DNA of 64,000 bases from an uncultured Methanomethylovorans sp. Its GTDB lineage: Archaea; Halobacteriota; Methanosarcinia; Methanosarcinales; Methanosarcinaceae. The stretch covers positions 2,542,001 to 2,606,000 of the forward strand of contig NZ_OY782870.1 of the NCBI RefSeq assembly GCF_963678545.1, given 5' to 3'. The stretch's first letter is position 1, and each line of letters begins with the position of its first letter. The notes beneath the pieces are model-generated. The model did no database searches, was not told the DNA's origin, and was given only the letters and a program-made list of their open reading frames with translations. Position numbers and translations under genes: made by a program. Positions 26,881 through 34,352 of this stretch are shown one piece after another.

Positions 26881-27369
26881 ATGGCAGCAATTAAGGAAAA
26901 GAGTGTACTTACAGCTCTTCTCAAACGTATGTACTGGATTGAGGCTGAGATGGAACAGCTAGGGACCTGGGAAGCACGCATTCAATTTATGGGAGAGAAT
27001 ATAGAAGCTTTAGAAAAGCTTTCACATGATTCTGACAAGCATTGGAATATATTGCAAAAATGGTTATTGACTGCAGATATTCCGATACCTGTAACTGCCC
27101 CACCTGGACTTCCGTCAAAGATATTCGATTTCACTGGGATGGCTCCCCCGCGGATATTCCATGAGATAATGAAATATGAGGTACTTGCACGTGATGCCTA
27201 TGTGGACATATTGAATGCTGATCCTGCAGTGATTGAAGATATGTTTCCTGATGAAATGAATAGAAAAGAGTTCATTCAAGACATAAAGAGCCTGATAAAA
27301 GACGAAGAAGAACATAGAAAAATATGCGCAAAACAGTCTGGCGGTTTAAAAATACTCAAGACTACTTAA
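26881..27369 (+). CDS. Ferritin-like helical protein, unknown function
   Basis: A 162-residue protein with two helical hairpins and a proline-rich connector (IPIPVTAPPGLPSK). The C-terminal pair has YEVLARDAYVDIL and LIKDEEEHRK, the E...ExxH pattern of ferritin-like diiron proteins (E100, E142-144, H145); candidates in the N-terminal pair are E21/E23 and H54. GGAGAT precedes the ATG at 26881. A rubrerythrin-like metal or peroxide function is plausible but unproven. It diverges from the archaeosine operon across about 130 bases. Confidence 0.6.
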   Translation: MAAIKEKSVLTALLKRMYWIEAEMEQLGTWEARIQFMGENIEALEKLSHDSDKHWNILQKWLLTADIPIPVTAPPGLPSKIFDFTGMAPPRIFHEIMKYEVLARDAYVDILNADPAVIEDMFPDEMNRKEFIQDIKSLIKDEEEHRKICAKQSGGLKILKTT

Positions 27370-27440
27370 AAGCAGATACTTCAAATAAGACATCACCTTT
27401 TGATTAAACCTTACACAAAAAGGAGAAAAAGAAAAAATCC

Positions 27441-28655
27441 TCAGAAGTGTTTCTGAGAATCTGCTCTTATAGTGTCCCTCATTAACTTTTCCAGGCACAC
27501 TGCTATCCTTTTTATTCCTTCTTCGATCTGCTCATCATCTGAATTGGAAAAATTCAGCCTCAACGTGTTATTACCACTGGTATCATCAGTATAGAAAGGA
27601 TTACCGGGAACAAATGCAACATTCTCTTCTATTGCAAGCTCAAAGAGGTCAAGCGACGAAACAGACTCTGGAAGTGTAACCCAGACAAACATGCCACCTT
27701 CCGGTTTTGTATAACTGACACCTTCGGGGAAGTGCTCAGCCATCATATTAACCATCAAATCCCTGCTTTTTCCATAAGCATCCTTTATTTTTGTAATATG
27801 GCTATCAATATCGTTATCTAATAGATATTGATGGATGATCCTTTGTGACAGATAATTAGAATGAAGATCAGCAGCCTGCTTTACTATAAGCAGTTTTTCC
27901 ATTATTTCCTTCCTGGCACATATCCATCCCATTCTAAGCCCTGGAGCAATGATCTTTGAAAAAGAACCCATAAGGATCGTATTATCTGAATAATTTCTGA
28001 TTGTTGGCAGATCCGCTCCTGCAAACCTCAATTCACCGTATGCATTATCCTCAACACAAACTACATTATGTTTTTTAAGAATTTTTGCAACATCTTTTCT
28101 CTTTTGTTCGGAGTAGGTTATCCCTGATGGGTTCTGGAAAGTGGGAACTGTGTAGAATAGTTTTGCACTTTTCTCGCTCAACGTCTTATCCAGCAAGTCT
28201 ATGTCTATACCATCTTCAAGAAGAGGGACAGCCTCAAAGTCTGCTTCAAAGACAGAGAATGACTGGATAGCGCCAAGATATCCTGGTTTCTCGATAATGA
28301 CCCTGTCACCTTTATTCAAAAAGATTTTACCGATAAGGTCAATACTTTGCTGTGAACCGTTAGTAATCAGGATATCATCAGGATCTACTTTCAATCCACT
28401 TTTTTTAAGATACCTTTGTGCAATAAACTCCCGTAAAGGCAAATATCCTTCAGTAGTACTATATTGAAGAACATTTCTTCCTTCATCTGACAGAACTTTT
28501 ACAGAAGCAGATGCAATTTCGTCCACAGGAAACAGACCTGGGTTAGGAAGTCCGCCAGCGAAAGATATTACTTCTGGCTGCTGAGTAACTTTAAGTATCT
28601 CCCTGATGAAGGACTTACGCGTTGCCTGCATCCTGTCAGCAAATATGTAGTTCAC
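27441..28655 (-). CDS. PLP-dependent aminotransferase, class I/II (LysN/2-aminoadipate-like)
   Basis: Fold type I aminotransferase of 404 residues in the 2-aminoadipate/aromatic aminotransferase group. The N-terminus DRMQATRKSFIREILKVTQ, ISFAGGLPNPGLFP, the TNGSQQSIDLIGKIF loop, and the PLP Lys in ILMGSFSKIIAPGLRMGW are all typical. The GTG at 28655 gives the family's usual MNYIFADRM start and has AGAAGG upstream; the frame also continues to an ATG at 28688. Substrate unknown. The IS element inserted at 28760 lies about 105 bases upstream and may have changed its promoter. Confidence 0.88.
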   Translation of the reverse strand: MNYIFADRMQATRKSFIREILKVTQQPEVISFAGGLPNPGLFPVDEIASASVKVLSDEGRNVLQYSTTEGYLPLREFIAQRYLKKSGLKVDPDDILITNGSQQSIDLIGKIFLNKGDRVIIEKPGYLGAIQSFSVFEADFEAVPLLEDGIDIDLLDKTLSEKSAKLFYTVPTFQNPSGITYSEQKRKDVAKILKKHNVVCVEDNAYGELRFAGADLPTIRNYSDNTILMGSFSKIIAPGLRMGWICARKEIMEKLLIVKQAADLHSNYLSQRIIHQYLLDNDIDSHITKIKDAYGKSRDLMVNMMAEHFPEGVSYTKPEGGMFVWVTLPESVSSLDLFELAIEENVAFVPGNPFYTDDTSGNNTLRLNFSNSDDEQIEEGIKRIAVCLEKLMRDTIRADSQKHF

Positions 28656-28815
28656 TATCGAATACCTTCTTATCCCTATAAAGTACATAGTTGATTATGA
28701 AAACCTTTTCTTTAAAGGAAATCATGCAAGATGAAGTTTTCTCAAACATATTTTCTAATGAGCCTGTATCAAAACTATAAATACTATTTCTCTGAATGTT
28801 ATTGTGGGGATATGA

Positions 28816-29618
28816 ATGGAATTCAGAGAACTCTCTGATGATCAATGGAAGTTTATAAAGCCACACTTGCCACCACAACCAATTACCGGAAGAAAGAGAG
28901 CTGATGACCGTAAGGTCATCAATGGTATTCTCTTTGTTCTGATAACAGGTTGCAGATGGGGAGATATGCCAGCTATTTATGGTTCCCAGGCAACTGCCTG
29001 GAGAAGGCTGAAAAGGTGGTCAGAGGAAGGTATATGGAACGAGATAATGGAATCCCTTCGGGATTCCGCTTACCAGAAAAGTAAGTTCTCATTGGATACA
29101 GTGTGTATCGACAGCAGTTTCATCGAAACTAAAAAAGGGGAGAGGACTCCTCGTACAACGGTCACAAAAAAAGGAAAGGTATAAAGATTCATGCATGTGT
29201 AAGTTGTGAAGGTTTTCCACTTATAATCCAAATATCTTCTGGAAAAGAGCACGATAGACAGCACTTCATTGAAGTTATGGAGGATATTAAGGTTAAGACC
29301 GATGGAAGACCAAGGACAAGACCTCTTGAAGTTCTGGCAGACGCTGCGTACGACGATACAGAAATCAGGCAGTACTTAAGGTCCAGAGCTATCAAAAGCA
29401 ACATACCGATCAATACAAGGAACAGTAAAAGAAAGAAAAGAGGAAGACCTACTCGATTTGATGAAGAAACATATCATTACAGAGGAACTATAGAACGATT
29501 CTTTGCATGGTTGAAGATGGGATTTAGAAAATTAGCAAGTAGATATGAACGTCTTAATGTGGTTTTCAAAGGATTGTTAGATATTGCATGTTTCCTGTTG
29601 TGTTGGAAAAAGGTGTGA
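28816..29618 (+). CDS. IS5-family transposase made by -1 frameshifting
   Basis: DDE transposase of about 267 residues in two overlapping frames. Frame one (28816-29184) has the N-terminal domain (ELSDDQWKFIKPHLPP, GCRWGDMP) and the first Asp in CIDSSF (D99). Seven A residues at 29166-29172 form the slippery heptamer A AAA AAA in the correct phase; a -1 slip gives ...TKK-RKGIKIHACV and continues through VLADAAYDD (second Asp) and RGTIERFFAWLKMGFR (Glu) to a stop at 29618. The join restores the expected family sequence exactly, so this is probably programmed frameshifting rather than decay. Confidence 0.85.
29166..29172 (+). promoter_or_regulatory. Slippery heptamer for -1 frameshift in transposase
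   Basis: A AAA AAA followed by G, read in frame as ACA AAA AAA GGA. A one-base backward slip here joins the two transposase frames; without it translation ends at 29184. Confidence 0.7.
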
Positions 29619-29646
29619 GTGAAGTTTTGAAATAGGCTCAATAATA

Positions 29647-29663
29647 GAACCTATTTCAAAACT
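29647..29663. repeat. Extra inverted copy of the IS end
   Basis: GAACCTATTTCAAAACT, separated by 7 bases from the right end of the IS element, is its inverted complement at 16 of 17 positions. Together 29623-29663 form a strong hairpin. It resembles the left end of a second related element whose body is missing. Confidence 0.7.
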
Positions 29664-30097
29664 CCCGCCATTCTTTTTTTAGACTACAACAGGTGAATAA
29701 TCAAAGCTCTATGTGTAATGATTTCATTCAACAGAACTTTGGTCAAATGTAAAGCAAGGATAATGGTAAAACATAGGAATGTTTAGTAAATTCAGCGAGA
29801 ACTAAGAGGAATTAAGGTGCAAACTTATGAAAACGATAGCCATAGGGTTTGTAACAGAGATTCAGTAAAGATCAATGCAAAGTTCATGAGCCAATCTACC
29901 TCCACATAGGAAAAAACCATTTTATGAACATACAGAACCTTTATGCTGTAGACGTATTTGGTGGCTGGCCCTTGCAGGGTTCATAAGGTGCTGCATTTTT
30001 CGGTTTGACAAACAAAGGACTCATAACTTGTATATGTGTTATATACAGGTATACCATAAGCATAATGATTTAATATTGTAATACCTACTATAGTTTG
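29664..30097. other. Intergenic region right of the IS element
   Basis: No credible gene. A run of seven T at about 29672-29678 follows the IS-end hairpin. A 13-codon frame MKTIAIGFVTEIQ at 29827 with AAGGTG upstream looks like a fragment. Towards 30030-30080 there are TATA-like stretches that should serve the HTH gene. Confidence 0.4.
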
Positions 30098-30123
30098 ATG
30101 AAAGTACCCTGTCAGACTATAGT
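30087..30123. promoter_or_regulatory. Paired ACTATAGT palindromes at the start of the HTH gene
   Basis: ACTATAGT occurs at 30087-30094 and 30116-30123, 29 bases apart, flanking the start codon at 30098. A TTTAATATT stretch at 30069-30077 is a candidate TATA box. The arrangement suggests operator half-pairs for autoregulation by the encoded protein. Confidence 0.4.
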
Positions 30124-30421
30124 ATGGGACGTGCTACCTGCAATAAGAGCAGCAATAGCAGAAGAATTAGTAAACCTCGGGATCTCCCAACAAGAAACTG
30201 CGCGCTTATTGGATATGGCTCCTTCTGCAATATCCCAATACCTTTCTAAAAAACGAGGTTACAGGATTGAGTTCGAAGACGATGTGAAAGATGCTATTAA
30301 GTCTATTGCGCTGGATTTAAGCAAAGGGGAAGTTGCAGATCTTTCTCAAAGGGTATGTTCTATATGTACAATGTTGCAGGATAATGATTCTGGCTGCAAG
30401 TCCAATTGCTCTGATAAATAG
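30098..30421 (+). CDS. Small HTH transcriptional regulator with C-terminal Cys cluster
   Basis: A 107-residue archaeal regulator of the COG2522-like group. The N-terminal part holds a helix-turn-helix, LGISQQETARLLDMAPSAIS (about 28-47), followed by QYLSKKRGYRIEF. The tail carries four Cys in CSICTM...GCKSNC (about 89-104), a possible metal or Fe-S redox switch. The ATG at 30098 is preferred over a TTG one codon earlier; no ribosome binding site is visible, so the message may be leaderless. Targets are unknown; palindromes at its own start hint at self-control. Confidence 0.75.
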   Translation: MKVPCQTIVWDVLPAIRAAIAEELVNLGISQQETARLLDMAPSAISQYLSKKRGYRIEFEDDVKDAIKSIALDLSKGEVADLSQRVCSICTMLQDNDSGCKSNCSDK

Positions 30422-30535
30422 TTTTTATCTTCTACTTTTTGGAAAATCTAGGCATATTTTGCCCCAATATGTGGGTTCAAGTCTGAAGATAGGCTTATAG
30501 CAGATTGTCACGTCACATACGTGAATAATACTGTT

Positions 30536-30608
30536 GCCAAGATGATATAAAGGCTAACACAGTGGACTGCAGATTCATTTTCTCCCGGTTCGATTCCGGA
30601 TCTTGGCT
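30536..30608 (+). tRNA. tRNA-Cys (anticodon GCA), with helix mismatches
   Basis: A 73-base cloverleaf: acceptor GCCAAGA/TCTTGGC perfect, loop CTGCAGA with anticodon GCA, T loop TTCGATT, discriminator U as required for Cys. Three pairs are broken: A-C at 10:25 and 12:23 in the D stem (30545/30560 and 30547/30558) and C-A at 49:65 in the T stem (30584/30600). Two anticodon-stem pairs are G-U. It may be an aberrant isoacceptor, a decaying gene or a substrate for base modification. A clearly dead relative is at 32098-32168. Confidence 0.75.
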
Positions 30609-30609
30609 T

Positions 30610-30637
30610 TGGGGGTCGATAAAAAGTTTATGACCTC
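30610..30637 (+). terminator. Hairpin directly after tRNA-Cys
   Basis: GGGGTCGATAAA at the left and TTTATGACCTC at the right pair with one bulge around AAG, starting a few bases after the tRNA 3' end. It may help define the primary transcript end. Confidence 0.4.
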
Positions 30638-31070
30638 TGAATAAGCATAAGTAAAAAAGAACACAAGAAGCAAGGCAGCTAAAGAGTATGAATTCATTAA
30701 GTGAAGAGATCTATGATCGCGCAAAATCTGAAAGTATATTAACACATCCTTCGACCACACAAGTAAATGAAAGCCTTCCTTCCGTTTACTGTCGTTGATT
30801 AAATTAATATTTAGTCCAAATACTTCCCCCTATTTTTGTAGTTATGAAAGTGAGGGACAAATACAGTTTAATTACCTTCATATTTTGTCCTAAAACTATG
30901 ATTAAGCGACAGGCTGTCCTTCTGCGCTTGTCCGGTTTTGCCTTGCTCAAAAAAACTTTTAATATACAACGCCTGCACTATATAATAATGAGACTTATTT
31001 TAAATGGTATTTATATAGTTAATGAACAGCTTATTGATGATAAATAAATGAGAAAGCTGTGGTGATAGAT

Positions 31071-31646
31071 ATGAACTTTAAATTACCGATTATATTGTTC
31101 TTAGCGGTGGCAATTATGATAGGAGCACCGATGGTTTCGGCAAAATCCAATTATTTGTCCGCTTTCAATCAACACTATAACACTAGTGACACAAAGCTGA
31201 ATACATGTAGTACTTGTCATGCTTCAAGCGGAGGGGGTAATCTAAATCCTTATGGTATGTCATATTTGATAAACAAAAAGGACTTCGCATCAATTGAGAC
31301 TATTGACTCGGATAAGGATGGATTTACCAATATAGAAGAAATAAAAGCCCTTACTTTTCCGGGAAATGCCAATGACTACCTGCAAACACATTCACAAAAT
31401 ACATCACAAACTCCGGCTGCAATAACACCTAATGTAACTCAGGAACAGCCGACTGCTGAAGTACCGGTTAGTAATTTAACTGCAGAGAATACAACAACTG
31501 AAACTTCACTGAACAACACAACTCAGGAACAGCCAGCTACAGAAGTGCCAACAAACAATAGCACTCAAACCCCAAAATCTCCGGGATTTGAAGCTATCCT
31601 TGCAGTTGGAGGATTCTTAACAGTTCTATATCTGAAGAGAAAATAA
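31071..31646 (+). CDS. Surface protein with CxxCH site, EF-like loop and PGF-type C-terminal tail
   Basis: Secreted protein of 191 residues: signal peptide (VAIMIGAPMVSA), a single CSTCH heme-binding motif, a calcium-loop-like DSDKDGFTNIEE, then a Thr/Gln/Pro-rich linker with two near-identical TQEQPxxEVP units, and a tail SPGFEAILAVGGFLTVLYLKRK-like (PGF, hydrophobic stretch, basic end) typical of archaeosortase-processed proteins. GGTGAT lies 4 bases before the ATG at 31071. A surface-anchored, possibly single-heme cytochrome is the likely reading; a distal ligand is not evident. Confidence 0.75.
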   Translation: MNFKLPIILFLAVAIMIGAPMVSAKSNYLSAFNQHYNTSDTKLNTCSTCHASSGGGNLNPYGMSYLINKKDFASIETIDSDKDGFTNIEEIKALTFPGNANDYLQTHSQNTSQTPAAITPNVTQEQPTAEVPVSNLTAENTTTETSLNNTTQEQPATEVPTNNSTQTPKSPGFEAILAVGGFLTVLYLKRK

Positions 31647-31766
31647 ACCCGAAATTTAGCATTTGATAGTATATTAAGGGTCGAGCAGCTTTATGTGCTC
31701 GCTCGGCTCTGCTTAATGATGATTGAATCTCAGCCCTGTAATCCATAAGTAGGGGTAATGAGATGA
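31647..31766. other. Spacer before the LarE fragment
   Basis: Contains GAGCA and TGCTC arms at about 31683-31700 forming a small hairpin after the surface-protein gene. Nothing else is seen. Confidence 0.3.
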
Positions 31767-31973
31767 GTGAATTTTGGCTCTGTAGGAGACCTATTAAAAT
31801 CAATAACTATAGCCAGAAAGAGTTGTTTTCTAACAATACCTAGAGAAACATTTGAGAAAAATATCAATTATGTTTCTTGCTTGAATATCGAAGATTTCTA
31901 CAGAGCCGGTTTTTCCTACATCACCCTGGATCTTAAAGGATATAGAAGTGGAAGTATGGATGAAGTGTTATGA
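31767..31973 (+). pseudogene. Fragment of a LarE/TIGR00268 PP-loop protein (C-terminus only)
   Basis: Sixty-eight codons whose second half, from about IARKSCFLTIPRETFEK to FSYITLDLKGYRSGSMDEVL, matches the C-terminal end of the LarE-type ATP-utilising sulfur transferase family, which normally reads GFKYVTLDLEGYRSGSMNEVL-like. The N-terminal PP-loop ATPase domain, about 200 residues, is absent and no ribosome binding site precedes the frame. It is a leftover 3' end of a deleted gene. Confidence 0.7.
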
Positions 31974-32287
31974 GATTCAAAGGATGTATTTGCTTCCTTT
32001 TCAATTTACTTTTTCATTGTCTTTTGCCACGTGGAATACATTTTAATAATAGAATTGATTAAAAAACTATGTCAATTCGCAACTGTGACTAACAGTTACC
32101 AAGGGTGCAAACAGGTATCCGGTGAACTGTAGATTCATTTGTTCTCAGTTAAATTCCGAGTGCTTACTTCAAGTAAATGTCATTTACAAATGCGTTTTGT
32201 AGTTCCATTTTCCATAGTTTGACACACATTATGGAAGCAAATAGAATTGAATCAAAAGTAAAATATTTCAAAGTATAGGGAGATATA
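31974..32287. other. Intergenic region with derelict tRNA-Cys copy
   Basis: Holds the degraded tRNA-Cys-like sequence at 32098-32168, then about 120 AT-rich bases with the rubrerythrin promoter and its GGGAGAT ribosome binding site at 32279-32285. Confidence 0.5.
32098..32168 (+). pseudogene. Degraded tRNA-Cys-like sequence
   Basis: Aligns along its whole length with the tRNA-Cys at 30536: ACCAAGG for GCCAAGA, GTGAACTGTAGATTCATTT for GTGGACTGCAGATTCATTT, then a T-arm-like CTCAG/CCGAG. The anticodon position reads GTA instead of GCA. The acceptor stem no longer pairs and the T loop lacks its conserved C, so it cannot be a working tRNA. Confidence 0.65.
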
Positions 32288-32779
32288 ATGAGCTCAAAGG
32301 ATAATCTAAAAGCAGCATTTACTGGCGAATCAATGGCAAACAGGACATACCTAGCTTTTGCAAGAAAAGCAGATGAAGAAGGGTACCCCCAAATAGCTAA
32401 ACTTTTTAGAGCTGCTGCAGCTGCTGAAACTATCCATGCATTGAACCACCTGCAACGTATGGGTGGAATCGGAAATACAATGGACAATCTTAAAGAAGCC
32501 ATTGATGGTGAGACATACGAATTTGAAAGTATGTACCCAAAATTCATAGAGGAAGCAAAGGCTGAGGGAGATAACAGAGCCCTCTGGAGCTTTGAAGTGG
32601 CCAATAAAGTAGAAAGGATACATGCCGGACTATTCCAAAAAGCACTTTCTGAGATTGGAAAGAACGAAGAGATTGACTACTACGTCTGCAGTGTCTGCGG
32701 ACATACCCACGAAGGTAAACCCGAGGGGAACTGTCCAATATGTGGGGCACCTGCATCCAAGTTCGAGAAAATCGACTAA
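32288..32779 (+). CDS. rbr: Rubrerythrin
   Basis: Peroxide-reducing diiron protein of 163 residues for oxygen defence. The ferritin-like domain has the ligands E14, E47 and H50 (AAAAAETIH), and E103/E109 with H112 (KVERIHAGLF); the C-terminal rubredoxin-like domain binds iron through C134, C137, C149 and C152 (CSVCGH, CPICGAP). GGGAGAT lies just before the ATG. It is shorter than classical rubrerythrin (about 190) but complete for the form common in methanogens. Monocistronic; works with superoxide reductase encoded at 61.1 kb. Confidence 0.95.
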   Translation: MSSKDNLKAAFTGESMANRTYLAFARKADEEGYPQIAKLFRAAAAAETIHALNHLQRMGGIGNTMDNLKEAIDGETYEFESMYPKFIEEAKAEGDNRALWSFEVANKVERIHAGLFQKALSEIGKNEEIDYYVCSVCGHTHEGKPEGNCPICGAPASKFEKID

Positions 32780-33217
32780 CTGCATGGAGAACAGCATTAC
32801 TTATGAGGAGAAGCAGCATTTATCGAGAGATATAAGATCAGAATAAACTCTCGATTTACTTTTTCTATAGTGCATTTCCTTGAACAGAGCGTGTTTAGAA
32901 GCTTCTGGGGAATCCACATAAAATTGCTTGCACCTCTATGACAAATATAGGATTAATGTGTATATATAAATATATATGGGATATATTACCATAGTATCAA
33001 TATTAAATCAAAAATAATAACAAATAAGGTGAACAAAGCTAACTTGCAGCACAATGGAAAAATCTCTTTTTGCTATTAGATATTACATATTATATACGAG
33101 CTGTTTGAATAAATAATATAAAGTATGGACAAAAGTTACTCGATAGCGAAGATGGTTAGCAAATATAGTCTCCATGAGCTCCCTATTCAAGCTTTGATTC
33201 AAGTTAAATGTTACGAA

Positions 33218-33239
33218 TTAGATATATATATATATCTAA
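33218..33239. promoter_or_regulatory. 22-base perfect palindrome upstream of the DUF523 promoter
   Basis: TTAG, a TA run and CTAA form a perfect palindrome centred between 33228 and 33229, about 35 bases upstream of the TATA box. It could be an operator or cruciform-forming site; AT-richness makes chance more likely than usual. Confidence 0.35.
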
Positions 33240-33261
33240 ATCCAATGCGGCTTTGCACCAC

Positions 33262-33299
33262 ATATAAATATCGTTTCTACTCATTCCTTATAGAGGAGG
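33262..33299 (+). promoter_or_regulatory. TATA box and ribosome binding site of the DUF523 gene
   Basis: ATATAAATAT at about 33262-33271 is followed 25 bases later by GAGGAGG (33293-33299), so the leader is very short. The site lies 7 bases before the ATT at 33307, the proposed start. Confidence 0.6.
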
Positions 33300-33306
33300 C
33301 TAGTAC

Positions 33307-34266
33307 ATTCATACATTTGCTCGCCCCATACTAGTCATAAGCAAATGCTTGGGATTTGAACACTGTAGATACGATGGACAGATGGTTCCCTGTGATATTG
33401 TAAAGAATCTGCAGCCTTTCGTAGAGTGTGTAACAGTATGTCCTGAATGCGATATTGGATTGGGGGTGCCACGACATCCCATCCGACTGGTCAATGAAGA
33501 AAAAACGAGGCTATTACAGCCGGCCACAGTTCAGGACATCACTGTAAAAATGCAGGTTTTTGTCAAAGGATTTCTAGATAACTTACCGGATGTTGATGGA
33601 TTTATCCTTAAATCGAAGTCCCCATCATGTGGATTTGGAACAACAAAAGTATTTGCATCTGCTGACGCACAGCAACCTTTGCACAGACATGGTACGGGAC
33701 TCTTCGCAAAAGGAGTATTGGAACAATTAGGAGACATCCCTCATATCGATGAAACATCCCTCATGGACTCTGAGACCAGAGAGCATTTTGTTACAAGAAT
33801 ATTTCTGCATGCAGACCTCAGACTGCACAAGAGTTCAATTCGGGAACTAATAGATTTTCAAACCCGCAATAAACTGCTTCTCATGGCATATGACCAGAGA
33901 AAAATAAAGATTTTAGGAAGAACTCTGGCCGACCACAAACACCAGCATTTTGTTGAAACTGTTGCAGCTTACTCGAATACACTGCATGAAATGACATTAG
34001 TAACACCTTCAAGAACTAATTTATCCAATACATTCATGCATGCTTTTGGATATTATTCCTACAGGCTGGAGCCTGAAAAAAAGCAGTACCTACTAAACTG
34101 CATAGAAGAATACCGTAAAGGTAGCCTATCCTTGAGGGATTTAAGGAAAGCCATGATCCCCTGTATCTTAGAATTTCATGTAGATTACCTAGTAGACCAA
34201 ACATTATTCTACCCTTACCCTGAAAAACTCGATAACCTACATTCAACGAGATCTAATGAGACCTAA
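33307..34266 (+). CDS. DUF523/DUF1722 (YbgA-like) protein, probable AUU start
   Basis: Fusion of an N-terminal DUF523 domain and a C-terminal DUF1722/YbgA domain. Conserved parts include SKCLGFEHCRYDGQ, VTVCPECDIGLGVPR, KSKSPSCGFGTTKV and, later, LADHKHQHF. The Cys residues suggest metal or sulfur chemistry; some DUF523 members take part in thiouracil desulfidation. No ATG, GTG or TTG lies between the in-frame stop at 33301 and the TTG at 33349, which would cut off the conserved RPILVISKC. The ATT at 33307 restores the family start and has GAGGAGG 7 bases upstream. Product: 319 residues. Confidence 0.85.
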   Translation: MHTFARPILVISKCLGFEHCRYDGQMVPCDIVKNLQPFVECVTVCPECDIGLGVPRHPIRLVNEEKTRLLQPATVQDITVKMQVFVKGFLDNLPDVDGFILKSKSPSCGFGTTKVFASADAQQPLHRHGTGLFAKGVLEQLGDIPHIDETSLMDSETREHFVTRIFLHADLRLHKSSIRELIDFQTRNKLLLMAYDQRKIKILGRTLADHKHQHFVETVAAYSNTLHEMTLVTPSRTNLSNTFMHAFGYYSYRLEPEKKQYLLNCIEEYRKGSLSLRDLRKAMIPCILEFHVDYLVDQTLFYPYPEKLDNLHSTRSNET

Positions 34267-34352
34267 AGTAGAGGAAATGTAAATATAGAATACTGACCCT
34301 CTGTAATATGTGGGAATGATGGTTGTTAAGGAAAAGAGAAGGATGCGATAAG

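Larger units (their letters stand above)
28760..29639 (+). mobile_element. IS5-family insertion sequence, 880 bases
   Basis: Bounded by 17-base terminal inverted repeats at 28760-28776 (GAGCCTGTATCAAAACT) and 29623-29639 that match at 15 of 17 positions. AAT occurs at 28757-28759 and again at 29640-29642, a possible 3-base target duplication of the ANT type known for one IS5 subgroup. It carries one transposase split across two frames. Both ends and the transposase frames look intact, so the element may be active. Confidence 0.85.
30422..31070. other. Intergenic region containing tRNA-Cys and AT-rich spacer
   Basis: Besides the tRNA-Cys gene at 30536-30608 and a hairpin at 30610-30637, about 430 bases precede the cytochrome-like gene. 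An open frame at 30844-31047 has no ribosome binding site and a composition unlike a real protein. TATA-like sequences near 30980-31015 fit a promoter for the gene at 31071. Confidence 0.45.
32780..33306. other. Long intergenic region upstream of the DUF523 gene
   Basis: AT-rich, no credible gene; the frame at 33125-33334 lacks support. It contains a perfect 22-base AT-rich palindrome at 33218-33239 and the TATA box of the next gene near 33262-33270. Confidence 0.5.

Noticed and set aside
29184..29277. Transposase as a simple pseudogene
   Set aside because: The frame change occurs exactly at a correctly phased A7 slippery site and restores the family sequence, so programmed frameshifting is the better reading.
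30844..31047. 67-codon open frame after tRNA-Cys
   Set aside because: AT-rich composition, no ribosome binding site, no family resemblance.
33125..33334. 69-codon open frame upstream of the DUF523 gene
   Set aside because: Runs through the palindrome, the TATA box and the start region of the real gene.
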